Below are positions 43,433 through 52,360 of a DNA stretch of 64,000 bases, piece after piece (positions within the stretch are counted from its first letter, which is position 1; every line of letters starts with the position of its first letter). The notes beneath the pieces were generated by a model. That model was not told the origin of the DNA and did not search any database. It was given only the letters and a program-made list of their open reading frames with translations. The position numbers were made by a program, and so were the translations under genes. The DNA comes from Pseudomonadota bacterium (GTDB lineage: Bacteria; Desulfobacterota; Binatia; Binatales; Binataceae): NCBI GenBank assembly GCA_021324755.1, contig JAJPIL010000014.1:124001-188000 (forward strand), given 5' to 3'.

Positions 43433-44048
43433 CGTCGTCTCCTTACCTACAATTCAATTAACAAAGGAACTTCCTCAACTTTGACTAAGCATACCGCTAA
43501 GCTCAACGGTCGGCTGAATTGACAGGAGCGCAATCTGATGCCGGTTAATACCGGCAAGTCGAACCTTGCGTAGCCGATTCTCAGATACATCAGTTTTCCG
43601 AGCTATCGCGCAGGGTCTTGTCTCCCCATTGTGAATGCTAAACCTCTGTGAAAAGCTCCTTTAAACGTATAGCAGGAAAACCGTCGCCCACGAATATTAA
43701 AGGCTTGCGCGCGACCGTTTGCCGGCCGTAAAGAAGGGGAAATTCTTAAGCCTTCGCTGGAGCAAATTTAAGTTGATGCTTAGCAGGCCGTCACCCTTTT
43801 CGGTGTGAGTTTTCTGCAGCTTCCGCGCTAAAAGCGATCTCTTTGGCGAGAGTTTTCAGTCTTTTTTACCGCTGGCCTGGGCTTTTTGTATCTTTGGCGG
43901 CGGTTGGCGTGAGGCGAAGTTTGAAGGACAGTGTTTATCTGAATTAGTTTGGCTGGTGAGCTAGGTTCGGAGTGTGATCCCGTCAAGGAGCGGCTAATAA
44001 CTGGGCACGAATAGATATAGCAAGCGGAGCTCGATAAGGCTGACAATC
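43433..44048. other. Divergent gap, one inverted repeat, no firm gene
   Basis: About 615 bases between maoC (-) and the NUDIX gene (+). A 7-4-7 inverted repeat lies at 43539-43556. An open stretch on the minus strand near 43860-43955 has no start codon. No RNA gene is recognised. Confidence 0.4.
43539..43556. repeat. Inverted repeat upstream of maoC
   Basis: TGCCGGT and ACCGGCA flank TAAT, about 107 bases upstream of the maoC start. The form suits the operator of a dimeric regulator, but no such regulator is adjacent. Confidence 0.4.
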
Positions 44049-44468
44049 ATGTCCGAAGCGCAATTCTGGATCGGCGTTCACGGCGTGATAACCAAGGGCG
44101 AAAAGCTTCTGGTTTTGAAAAGGTCGCAAGCGATGGCGTACAAGCCAGACCATTGGGACCTGCCAGGAGGACATCTCACTGTGGCGGAGACGTTGGAGGA
44201 ATGCCTTGGGCGCGAGGTCAGCGAGGAAACCGGGCTTAAAGTCAAGGCCGAACGTTTGCTGGGTGTGCTCAAACGGCCTGAGGAGCCGTTCGTGCAGGTT
44301 TTATACAAATGCGCTTTACTGTCCGCCTGCGACGCTTTGTGTTTACGTCCCGAAGAGCATGCGGAAGCTCGGTGGGTCAGAGTCGAGGAAATCTACCAAT
44401 TGGGTCCGCTCGTTCCATACCTTGAGCTGGCGATTCGAAGCGGTCTGCTGAATTTCGTTCAGCGCTAG
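44049..44468 (+). CDS. NUDIX hydrolase
   Basis: 139 residues, a single NUDIX domain. The box is GGHLTVAETLEECLGREVSEETG near residues 40-62 (core REVSEETG), preceded by WDLPGGH. No extra metal domain. Likely pyrophosphohydrolase on a nucleotide; exact substrate unknown. AAGG is present before ATG 44049. Confidence 0.9.
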   Translation: MSEAQFWIGVHGVITKGEKLLVLKRSQAMAYKPDHWDLPGGHLTVAETLEECLGREVSEETGLKVKAERLLGVLKRPEEPFVQVLYKCALLSACDALCLRPEEHAEARWVRVEEIYQLGPLVPYLELAIRSGLLNFVQR

Positions 44469-44628
44469 CGCTCGACGCATCGAACTTCTTGGCAAAGGCG
44501 CACAGACTGCTTTCGATAACGCTTGCGGCCATGTGGCCAGGAGCGGACAGCTTAAGTGTGGCAAGAGGCCCTTTTTCGAAACGCTATGTGCTTCCCGGAA
44601 TAATCGGCTACGAACAAGTTGCGTAAGC

Positions 44629-44841
44629 TTAATCTGAATCGCTTTTCTCACGCAGCAGGCCTTCGCCGGCGACGGGTTGCGAACATCTTTTGCTGACTCG
44701 CCCTGAACGACACCAGGGGCCTTCGATATTGCGATGGAACGCGCAGCGGCCCTGAGCCTCGCAGCGCCGGTTACAAGGACGCGCGGTTTCGGAATAATTT
44801 TCGCCAAGTTGCCGGAATAACTCCAAGCGTTGTAGTGTCAC
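44629..44841 (-). CDS. Possible cysteine-rich 70-residue protein
   Basis: From GTG 44841, a charged 70-residue frame with five Cys, four of them within CNRRCEAQGRC and a WCRSG 11 residues later. The spacing resembles a metal- or cluster-binding site. Codons follow local habit. The ribosome binding site is weak, and an alternative TTG start is a few codons further in. I do not recognise the family. Confidence 0.4.
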   Translation of the reverse strand: MTLQRLELFRQLGENYSETARPCNRRCEAQGRCAFHRNIEGPWCRSGRVSKRCSQPVAGEGLLREKSDSD

Positions 44842-44887
44842 GCTGCGTTTTAGTCCGAACGCGAGTTAGAGAAAGCCTCGGCGCTTC

Positions 44888-44917
44888 GGGTGCGCTCGCT
44901 CGTTTGCGAGCGCACCC
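44888..44917. terminator. 12-bp stem-loop
   Basis: GGGTGCGCTCGC and GCGAGCGCACCC around a TCGTTT loop form a perfect 12-bp stem. It starts 32 bases after the amidohydrolase stop (minus strand). No U-run follows; a Rho-independent terminator in the usual sense is not certain. Confidence 0.5.
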
Positions 44918-44948
44918 CCCTATCCTTCGGCTGAAAATTCACTCACGC

Positions 44949-46295
44949 CTACTTTGAAGCGTTTGCAAGGGCTTGCTCGGCTTCGGACGCAACTACCTCC
45001 TCATCCATTTCAGCGGGACGTCCGTTTAGCGCGTTGTGGAAGAACTTTCCGCCTTTCATCACGGCGACGATCTTGCTGTGGTCTTGCAGAATCGTGATAT
45101 CCGAAAGCGGATCGCCATCGACTACGATTAGATCCGCGAATTTACCGGCCTCCAGAGTGCCGACTCGACCGCCGAAGCCGACCATCTGACCGGCGTCGCG
45201 GGTTGCGGCCAACAAAACCTCGAACGGCGTGAAACCGAAAAGCTCGACAAAATTCTGCAAGTCTCTGGCGTAAGTGCCGTGCGCGGTCCAGGCAAAGCCG
45301 AAGTCGCCGCCCGGAAGGACCTTTATTCCGGCATTGCGCATCTTGCGAACGCTGATCTTGGTCTCCTCCAACTCTTTGCGGTAACCCATCGCGTCAAGCG
45401 CGCTCGGGTCGATCCCGAACTTAGGTCCCTCCGTGTAGAGTCCGACCTGCCAATTAACCGCCGGCGTAACGTAGATTCGATGGCGAGCTCTGGCCAGCAG
45501 GTCGAGCGCTTCGTCGTCCAAGTAATTGGCATGGCCGATTACATCGGCACCGCCGCGCACGCAGAGCTTGACTGCCTCGGCGCTGCGGGCGTGGGTTACT
45601 ACGCGCAAGCCGCGTCGGTGGGCTTCGTCGCAGGCCGCGCTAATTTCCTCCTGCGTGTAGGAGCATTCGCCTGGCAGGCAATGGGGCGTCATGTTCTCGC
45701 CGTCGACGTACAATTTGACCGTGTCCGCGCTTGCTTTGCGAATAGCACGCACTGCCTGGCGCACTTCGACCGGGCCGTTGGCGATGAAGGCCAGGCCTTC
45801 CATCCCCAGCTTGAGGTAATCGGGGTTCCAGTCGATCATGCCGGCCGTGCCCTGAACGTCGCGTCCGCAGGCAAGGTAACGAGGTCCGGGAATTATGCCT
45901 GCGTTGATCGCGTCGCGCAGCTCCACATCGACGTTGCCAAGCGTTCCGAAGCTACACGCCGCGGTGTAGCCGCTGCGCAGCATCGTACGCGCGTTAATAA
46001 CCGCTCGGATCATCGTGCGCTCGATCGGCGACTTAAGGTCCAAATCCTCGAGTCTCTGTGCGTTCCAGTAGGAAAGATGGGCATGCGCCTCAATTAAACC
46101 CGGCATCACGAATCGTCCACCCACATCGATTCGCTTGACGTCGTCTGGCACGTCCTTGAATTCGCTAATATGGCCAACGCGACGAATCTCGTCGCCTTCG
46201 ATCCATACGGCGCCATCAGGTATCGGTTCGTTGCCGGTGCCGTCGAATATTCGCCCGTGAATCAACAGAAGCGAGTTTGACTTTCCGTTGCGCAT
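44949..46295 (-). CDS. Amidohydrolase, imidazolonepropionase-like
   Basis: 448 residues. The binuclear metal site starts with PGLIEAHAHLSYW (HxH), has a later His in VVTHARSAEAV and the GHANYLDDEA segment, and an Asp in GGDFGFAW. Near the C-terminus GTLEAGKFADLIVVDGDPL is the typical edge of the composite beta-sandwich. No signal peptide. GGGGAGGAACAGCG before ATG 46295 fixes the start; a longer frame to 46325 lacks it. Substrate unknown: prolidase-like and cyclic-imide hydrolases share this plan. Confidence 0.9.
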   Translation of the reverse strand: MRNGKSNSLLLIHGRIFDGTGNEPIPDGAVWIEGDEIRRVGHISEFKDVPDDVKRIDVGGRFVMPGLIEAHAHLSYWNAQRLEDLDLKSPIERTMIRAVINARTMLRSGYTAACSFGTLGNVDVELRDAINAGIIPGPRYLACGRDVQGTAGMIDWNPDYLKLGMEGLAFIANGPVEVRQAVRAIRKASADTVKLYVDGENMTPHCLPGECSYTQEEISAACDEAHRRGLRVVTHARSAEAVKLCVRGGADVIGHANYLDDEALDLLARARHRIYVTPAVNWQVGLYTEGPKFGIDPSALDAMGYRKELEETKISVRKMRNAGIKVLPGGDFGFAWTAHGTYARDLQNFVELFGFTPFEVLLAATRDAGQMVGFGGRVGTLEAGKFADLIVVDGDPLSDITILQDHSKIVAVMKGGKFFHNALNGRPAEMDEEVVASEAEQALANASK

Positions 46296-47041
46296 CGCTG
46301 TTCCTCCCCGTGATTTCAGACTCACCTTCTCGGCTCGGCATAGCGTATTTGTTTTGCCCAGCCGAGCCGTTGTGTTTGCTGTCCCCGTACACTCAGGCGA
46401 GCTTTCGAAGCGATTTGAGCGGCTGCTACCCTCGGTTCGATGAGCTGGTTTGGTTTAGCCCTCAACGCACAGGAAAGCGTTTGTCTGACAAGCTCGCGCG
46501 ATAATTCTTGCTATGATAGTGCCCTCGTTCAGTTGCCCCCCTTTTAAATCAACGCCTATATACCTTACGTTTTCAGAGGCTCGCTTTTATAGCCCCCAGA
46601 CGTAGCTTTTCCAAGCCCAACAACTTAACGCTAAGCCCCAGTGATACCGCAGGTCAAGAAGCTTGCACGCGGAAAGCGTGCCACGAATTTTTTCGAAAAC
46701 GGCGGGTGAAAAAGTTTTCCGTCCGCTACACCGCCCATCGTAATTGGTCATCGATTAAGATCGATAAGAAGCCTCGGATAAAAGCTTGCCGTAACATCCA
46801 CCGCAACACCTGCACGGCCGCTCGGAATAGCCGAGGCGATTCGAGCTCATCCAGATCCGATATGCGAGCACATCCATCTGCGCTTTTGCCTTATTCTCTT
46901 AAAAGCTTCTAGGCAATTGCGTTGTAAGTGCGCTCAACGCGTGGGGTAGGACGTCGGGCGACGTGATAGTAGAGTTTTTTCGGGGCTGGCGAAGTTTGTG
47001 TTGCGACGCGTTGCCGAGAAAAAATTGGCAAGGGAAGTCGA
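46296..47041. other. Long divergent gap with one strong inverted repeat
   Basis: About 745 bases between the amidohydrolase and the beta-propeller gene. Holds a 9-bp inverted repeat at 46331-46369. A 68-codon frame at 46706-46912 has poor codon character and no binding site. No RNA gene seen. Confidence 0.4.
46331..46369. repeat. Inverted repeat with 9-bp arms
   Basis: CGGCTCGGC and GCCGAGCCG are separated by 21 bases, 36 bases upstream of the amidohydrolase start. This could be a leader stem or the operator of a dimeric regulator. Confidence 0.45.
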
Positions 47042-48562
47042 ATGACTACGCTTAGAGCTGGTCTCTTGGAGCGGTTTGTATTTCTGGCGTCTGTGGTGAT
47101 TCTTGCGGCGTTATCGCAAGGTGCGGCGGCGCAAGAAGTGCATGAATTTCACGGAAACTCGCGCCGCGACGGGGTCTACGTGGTGCCGAACCTGACCGTA
47201 GAACGTGCACGACACCTTAGAGTTATGTCGAATTTTGACGGGCATGTTCAGGGAAGCGTCTACGCGCAGTTGCTTTCGTTCCGCTCGTCAAAAACTAATC
47301 AGCCGCTTTTGTTGGTCGCTACTGAGGAAAACGTAGTTTACGCCTTAGACGCCGAGTCGGGCCACGTGGTATGGATGCGGTCGGTGGGAGAGCCCGTGTA
47401 CCGCTCGTCCCTGCCCTGCGGCAACATCGATCCAGTCGGAATCACCGGCACGCCCGCGATAGATGAACGCCGCAGATCCGTGTACTTCGACGCGATGGTG
47501 GGCTCCGGTAAAGATTCTACCCCGCAGCATCTCATTTTTGGGCTATCGCTCGAAGACGGAGCTGTCCTTCCGGGATTCCCCATCGACGTAGCCTCCGCGC
47601 TGCGCGACCTGGGAATCGCCTTTCAACCACGCTTTCAAAACCAGCGGGGAGCTCTCGCGATCGTTGGCGACACGCTTTTCGTGCCCTATGGCGGCAATTA
47701 TGGCGATTGTGGACCGTACCACGGAGTCGTGGTCGGCGTTAAACTCGACGGTTCGCGCCAGATTTCGGCTTGGACCACACGCGGCGAAGGCGGCGGGATA
47801 TGGGCTCCGGGCGGTGTGGCGTCCGACGGTCGCTCGGTGTTCGTTGTGACAGGGAACACCAAGCTTACGATGCGGTGGGTGGATGGGGAAGCTGTCGTGC
47901 GATTGCCTCTTGGCTCGCAAGGAAAGATCGCAAGCCTTGATTATTTTGCCCCTTCGAATTGGAAATGGCTCGACCTTTTGGATCTCGACTTGGGTGGGAC
48001 AAACCCAGTTCTGTTCGATCTTCAGAGTGGTAACGAAAAAGTCGAGTTGGTTATGGCGTTGGGCAAGGATGGTAAGGCGTACCTTCTAAGTCGCGAGCGG
48101 TTAGGCGGTATCGGTGGAGCGCTTTTGGTGACAAAGATCGCAGACAGCTCGATTCGGACGGCTCCAGCCGTCTACGCCGGTACGTCGCAAGCATTGGTAC
48201 TATTCCAAGCTGGCAGAATAAGATGTTCTCAGAAGACCTCGGTCTCCGGTCTGGGTGCGCTGCGCGTGAAAGCTAGCCCGTCGCTCGAACTTGCGATGGC
48301 ATGGTGCGCCCCATTACGCGGCGAAGGGTCGCCCATAGTGACAACTACCGACGGTCATTCGGAGGCGATCGCTTGGGTAGTCGGAGCGGAGGGCGACAAC
48401 TGTTTGCATGGCTTTCTAGTTGAGACAGGGGAGCCGGTGCGCGGCTGCGCGGGAGAACAGAGCGCGATGCATGATCTTCGTCACTTCGCAAGCGTCACCC
48501 CTGCATTCGGACGGCTATACGTTGCTGGGGATAACCGGGTATACGCGTTTGAGCCGCGATAA
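47042..48562 (+). CDS. Exported PQQ-type beta-propeller protein
   Basis: 506 residues. Signal peptide VFLASVVILAALSQGAAAQ ends near residue 30. Repeats of the quinoprotein propeller type follow (LLVATEENVVYALDAESGHVVW; LYVAGDNRVYAFEP), with further blades in between. I do not see the Trp-docking or Cys-Cys features of a methanol or glucose dehydrogenase, so it is likely a periplasmic binding or scaffold protein. AAGGGAAG precedes ATG 47042. Not in an operon. Confidence 0.85.
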   Translation: MTTLRAGLLERFVFLASVVILAALSQGAAAQEVHEFHGNSRRDGVYVVPNLTVERARHLRVMSNFDGHVQGSVYAQLLSFRSSKTNQPLLLVATEENVVYALDAESGHVVWMRSVGEPVYRSSLPCGNIDPVGITGTPAIDERRRSVYFDAMVGSGKDSTPQHLIFGLSLEDGAVLPGFPIDVASALRDLGIAFQPRFQNQRGALAIVGDTLFVPYGGNYGDCGPYHGVVVGVKLDGSRQISAWTTRGEGGGIWAPGGVASDGRSVFVVTGNTKLTMRWVDGEAVVRLPLGSQGKIASLDYFAPSNWKWLDLLDLDLGGTNPVLFDLQSGNEKVELVMALGKDGKAYLLSRERLGGIGGALLVTKIADSSIRTAPAVYAGTSQALVLFQAGRIRCSQKTSVSGLGALRVKASPSLELAMAWCAPLRGEGSPIVTTTDGHSEAIAWVVGAEGDNCLHGFLVETGEPVRGCAGEQSAMHDLRHFASVTPAFGRLYVAGDNRVYAFEPR

Positions 48563-48795
48563 AATCCGAGCTTAAGCGCTTTTCGGCCCATCAGCCTTGT
48601 GGTTTCCGAAATGCCACGTCGCACAACACCTAAAGAGCGCATGGGGCAACAGCGCCGTATTCGCGACCTATAACGACCCACAGGCACACGTATGGGTGCT
48701 CTTTTAGCCTCGAGAACAGCTTTTGCACTCGACGGGCGCGGCCTTCAAGCGGCTTTCAGTATGCCAACAGGCGATCGTTGCTGCATCGAAGCGAC

Positions 48796-49104
48796 TTACT
48801 TCTGCGAAGTTGCCCGCCCGGCCATGTAGCCTACTGCGGTGCCACTGAGCGCTCCGCCGATTGCGCCAGCAATCGGGCCTCCCACAGCGTAGCCGGCCAA
48901 AGCGCCTGTGCCAGCGCCTACGGCTCCTCCCGTTACTGCCCCGGTGGCTGGCGATTGCGTCGCCGAGCCGGCGATGGCACCCACGCCGATACCGGTCAGA
49001 TCGCCCGCAAGAAACGCGCAACCGCAGACAGAGACCGCTAAGAGAAAGATACCAGACAGGAGAGTCAAGTTAATCGAGTCGGGTCGCGACCTTAACACCA
49101 TCAT
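48796..49104 (-). CDS. Glycine-zipper lipoprotein
   Basis: 102 residues from ATG 49104, which has GGAGG upstream. The signal sequence (LTLLSGIFLLAVSVCGC) ends at a lipobox-like VCGC, so the second Cys is probably lipidated. The rest is a run of glycine-zipper repeats (GAIAGSATQSPATGAVTGG, AVGAGTGALAG) as in outer-membrane glycine-zipper proteins. Localised to the cell envelope; role unknown. Confidence 0.8.
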   Translation of the reverse strand: MMVLRSRPDSINLTLLSGIFLLAVSVCGCAFLAGDLTGIGVGAIAGSATQSPATGAVTGGAVGAGTGALAGYAVGGPIAGAIGGALSGTAVGYMAGRATSQK

Positions 49105-49694
49105 GAACCTCAACCTCCACCAGCAACCCAAAGCCGGGGCCGAGCCAGTCGAGCGATCATGGTTGCGCGCACTCTTTCAAAGCTTAGACTGAACAGTTAC
49201 GCAAAAAAGAAGAGCTAGTCATGTCGCGCCGAGCGCTCGGGACAACAACGCGCGCGTAAAACTCAACCGCTTGCACCCTCTGCGCAATCCCCGGCTATCG
49301 TTGATGCTGTTTAATCGTAAGTTTTTGTGCCGCAGTTGGCAATGGGTCTTAATTGACTATACGCCTTTCCCCAGGATGAGCCGTTTAATTGGTTGTTTCG
49401 GTCTATAAGCCGCAGGAGCGGGAGCTGCGATTTTGCAATGATTTTTGATTTCGCTGTGCGCGAGATGCGATAAAGCTAGGCAGGAACAGAGGGCTTGTCT
49501 TTGCCGTCAAAAACTTAGACTTTTAAGGATGGCAAGACGAGTCGGTAGGCCAATACGGCTGGCGTCTCAGGAGTATCGAGGTGCCTTGCTTCTTTTTCGA
49601 TGGGGCAAGAACGGGCGAGACAAACCGCGGCGTGAAAACCTCGAGGATTTAGATGGGTTTTAACAGACAATGTGTAATGGGGGAGGACATTGTC
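49105..49694. other. Divergent gap, no firm gene
   Basis: About 590 bases between the glycine-zipper lipoprotein (-) and the Tat-exported SMP-30 gene (+). A 44-codon ATG frame at 49529 has no proper ribosome binding site. No RNA, riboswitch or strong repeat is recognised. Confidence 0.35.
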
Positions 49695-50726
49695 ATGAAA
49701 AGGCGCGATTTTCTCAAGGGTGCGGCGGCGTCCGGCGCGCTTTTTGCGCTGGCGCCTTCGGTAATGGCTCGCGACTGGGCCGACCCGGCGTCTACGCCTT
49801 ATCCTGACCCAGCGATTGAAATTATTGACAAGCGCTTCCGCAAATACGTTATTGGCAACGCCGGAGTCGAGCGTCTGTTCACCGGCACACGATGGTCCGA
49901 AGGTCCGGTATGGTTCGGTGACGGCCGATACCTGATATGGAGCGATATCCCTAACAACCGGATGTTGCGCTACAACGAGACCGACGGCACGGTTGAGGTG
50001 TTTCGCCAACCTTCGAATTACTCAAACGGCAATACGCGAGATCGTCAGGGCCGACTGCTTACGTGCGAGCACGATACGCGACGGGTGACCCGCACCGAAT
50101 ACGACGGGACGATAACGGTGTTGATCGACAGCTTTGAAGGCAAACCGCTGAACGCTCCAAACGACATCGTCGTCAAGTCGGACGACAGCATTTGGTTTAC
50201 CGACCCCGGTTACGGCATCTCCGTTGACTACGAGGGACATCGTGCGCCTTTCGAATTGCCGCGCAATGTCTATCGCCTGGATCCCCACACTGGAAAGGCG
50301 ACGGTGGTAGCTTCTGACTTCGTTCGCCCCAACGGGCTGTGCTTCTCTCCAGACGAAAGCAAACTTTACATCTGCGATACTGGGATCACCGACGGTCCCG
50401 AAAATCCCGCGCATATCCGCGTCTTCGACGTCGACGGTGACAAGCTAAAGAATGGACGGGTTTTCTACGACTTCAAGCCATCGTTTGCCGACGGAATACG
50501 CGCCGACGTCGACGGAAATATTTGGTGTGGTACCGGATGGGGAGATCCCAAAGACCGCGGTGTCCAGGTGATCGCGCCGGATGGCACGCTCATCGGCAAG
50601 ATTCACCTGCCCGAGGTCTGTGCCAATCTGACGTTCGGCGGACAGAAGAAAAATCGCCTGTTCATGGCTGCCAGCAAATCGCTCTATGCTTTGTACGTGG
50701 CGACGCGCGGCGCCGAGACGCCGTAA
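49695..50726 (+). CDS. SMP-30/gluconolactonase-like protein, Tat-exported
   Basis: 343 residues. The twin-arginine signal MKRRDFLKGAAASGALFALAP starts the protein at ATG 49695, which has GGGGAGG upstream; the frame extends to 49653. Six-bladed propeller residues of the SMP-30 metal site are present: Glu in WSEGPVWF, Asn in LNAPNDIVVKSD and Asp in FADGIRADVDG. These proteins hydrolyse lactones in the periplasm. Its position next to an aromatic-acid cluster invites a link to lactone steps, but it is divergent in strand and cannot substitute with certainty for PcaD. Confidence 0.88.
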   Translation: MKRRDFLKGAAASGALFALAPSVMARDWADPASTPYPDPAIEIIDKRFRKYVIGNAGVERLFTGTRWSEGPVWFGDGRYLIWSDIPNNRMLRYNETDGTVEVFRQPSNYSNGNTRDRQGRLLTCEHDTRRVTRTEYDGTITVLIDSFEGKPLNAPNDIVVKSDDSIWFTDPGYGISVDYEGHRAPFELPRNVYRLDPHTGKATVVASDFVRPNGLCFSPDESKLYICDTGITDGPENPAHIRVFDVDGDKLKNGRVFYDFKPSFADGIRADVDGNIWCGTGWGDPKDRGVQVIAPDGTLIGKIHLPEVCANLTFGGQKKNRLFMAASKSLYALYVATRGAETP

Positions 50727-51009
50727 ACGCCGAGTGCGGCTGTCCGCACGCGCAACGCACGCCGGCGGAAAGGTGGCCAAGTGGGTAACTAAAGCTCGGA
50801 TGATTCTTTGTGTGCGCCCGTGGCACGCGAGCTCGTGTTGCCGCGCTTGAGCCGCAAACGGTTTGCGCCACAGCTGGATCCTGCCGCGGGTTTTTTCAAG
50901 TACGGCAGAGAAAAGCGCAGCGCACTGGGACGCGGGGATTTTGTTTTGCCTTAGAGGGCGTCAGCAGGAATGGGTGGGTTTCGGAATTTTTTGGGGCAGC
51001 TAAAATTTC

Positions 51010-52185
51010 TCACTCGAAAGGAAATCCCACGTAGTTTTCGGCCAAGGCCTGCGAGGCTGCCCGAGAGCTCACGACGTATTCCAGTTCTGCCAGACGACGG
51101 CGGCGGTCGAAAGCTGTGTCGCTGTCGAATCGATGGAGCATCGAGGTCATCCACCACGAAAAGCGCTGGACCTTCCATACGCGGCGAAGACAAACCTCAG
51201 AGTAGCGGTCTAGCAAGTCATGCCGACCCGTGCGGTAATATTCGTTGAACGCGCGCGCAAGAACGGCGACGTCGGCCATCGCTAAGTTGAGACCTTTGGC
51301 GCCGGTGGCAGGCACGATATGGGCGGCGTCTCCCGCCAGAAAGAGCGATCCATAGCGCATCGGTTCGGCGACGAAACTGCGCATTTCGGTTATTCCCTTC
51401 TGAAGAATGGGACCCGGCCGAAGTTCCCATGTCTCATCGGTTTGAGAGCGCGCCTTGAGCTCCTCCCAAATCCGTTCGTCGGGCCAGTTAGCCAAATCCT
51501 CGTCGGGAGCGCACTGGAGATACAAGCGACTTAGCTCGGGCGATCGCATGCTATGCAGCGCGAAACCCCGCTCATGGTGGCAATAGATTATTTCGTTTGC
51601 CGAGGGCGGCGTTCGTGCCAAGATACCTAGCCAAGCGAACGGGTAAGTCTGTTCGTAAATCGTCAGGGCTCCTTGTGGGATACTTTTTCGGCAGACGCCG
51701 TGAAAGCCGTCGCATCCTGCAATAAAGTCGCACACAATTTCGTGCTCTTTGTCGCCCTGCACGAAGGTAATACGCGGTCGCGGACCGTCGAAATCCCAGA
51801 CCCGCACGTTGGAGGCCTCGAAAAAGATCTGTCCGCCCGAGGCGAGTCGGCTGTCCGTAAGATCTTTGACGACTTCGTTCTGGCCGTAAATCGTAATCGT
51901 TCGTCCGTTTGTGAGTTCGTCGAAATTGATCCGGTGACGGCGTCGCGCGAAGCATAATTCGATGCCGTGGTGCACCAGACCTTGGCGCTTTAGTCTCTGT
52001 CCAACGCCTGTCGCCACGAGGAGGTCGACCGTACCCTGTTCGAGTACTCCGGCGCGGACTCGGCGCTCGACGTATTCACGGCTTCGATTCTCCACGATGA
52101 CCGATTCAACGCCGCCTAAGTGAAGCAGATGGGAAAGCATCAAACCGGCTGGCCCTGCCCCTACTATTCCAACCTGCGTTCGCAT
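51010..52185 (-). CDS. pobA: 4-hydroxybenzoate 3-monooxygenase
   Basis: Flavoprotein that turns 4-hydroxybenzoate into protocatechuate using NADPH and O2. 391 residues, exactly the family size. FAD-binding VGIVGAGPAGLMLSHLLHLGG at the N-terminus (core GAGPAGLMLSH), the CDGFHGVCRKSIP motif, and GDAAHIVPATGAKGLNLAMAD near residue 285. It is 175 bases downstream of pcaB on the same strand, so the product is handed to the dioxygenase encoded upstream. No pobR-type regulator adjoins it. Confidence 0.96.
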   Translation of the reverse strand: MRTQVGIVGAGPAGLMLSHLLHLGGVESVIVENRSREYVERRVRAGVLEQGTVDLLVATGVGQRLKRQGLVHHGIELCFARRRHRINFDELTNGRTITIYGQNEVVKDLTDSRLASGGQIFFEASNVRVWDFDGPRPRITFVQGDKEHEIVCDFIAGCDGFHGVCRKSIPQGALTIYEQTYPFAWLGILARTPPSANEIIYCHHERGFALHSMRSPELSRLYLQCAPDEDLANWPDERIWEELKARSQTDETWELRPGPILQKGITEMRSFVAEPMRYGSLFLAGDAAHIVPATGAKGLNLAMADVAVLARAFNEYYRTGRHDLLDRYSEVCLRRVWKVQRFSWWMTSMLHRFDSDTAFDRRRRLAELEYVVSSRAASQALAENYVGFPFE

Positions 52186-52360
52186 CGAACTGCCCGAAAC
52201 TTCTTCTCCGCGCGCTCGCGTATTTTCACCCAGCGGTACGTGGCAGAGGTCATTTGTGCGGACTTAGTTCATTTTTAGTCAGTTTTTCAGTGGTAAGTAC
52301 AGTCGGCATCGAAGCTTGCGCGCGATTGAGCAGTTAGCGGCAAAAGCAACATTCCGGTCC

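Larger units (their letters stand above)
44469..44948. other. Gap holding a possible small gene and a hairpin
   Basis: Contains the cysteine-rich candidate at 44629-44841 and a 12-bp stem-loop at 44888-44917. Nothing else is recognisable. Confidence 0.4.

Noticed and set aside
43860-43955. Open minus-strand stretch with Pro/Lys-rich translation
   Set aside because: It has a stop on the upstream side and no start codon; not a gene as it stands.
46706-46912. 68-codon frame in the gap before the beta-propeller gene
   Set aside because: Basic low-information product, no binding site, poor codon bias.
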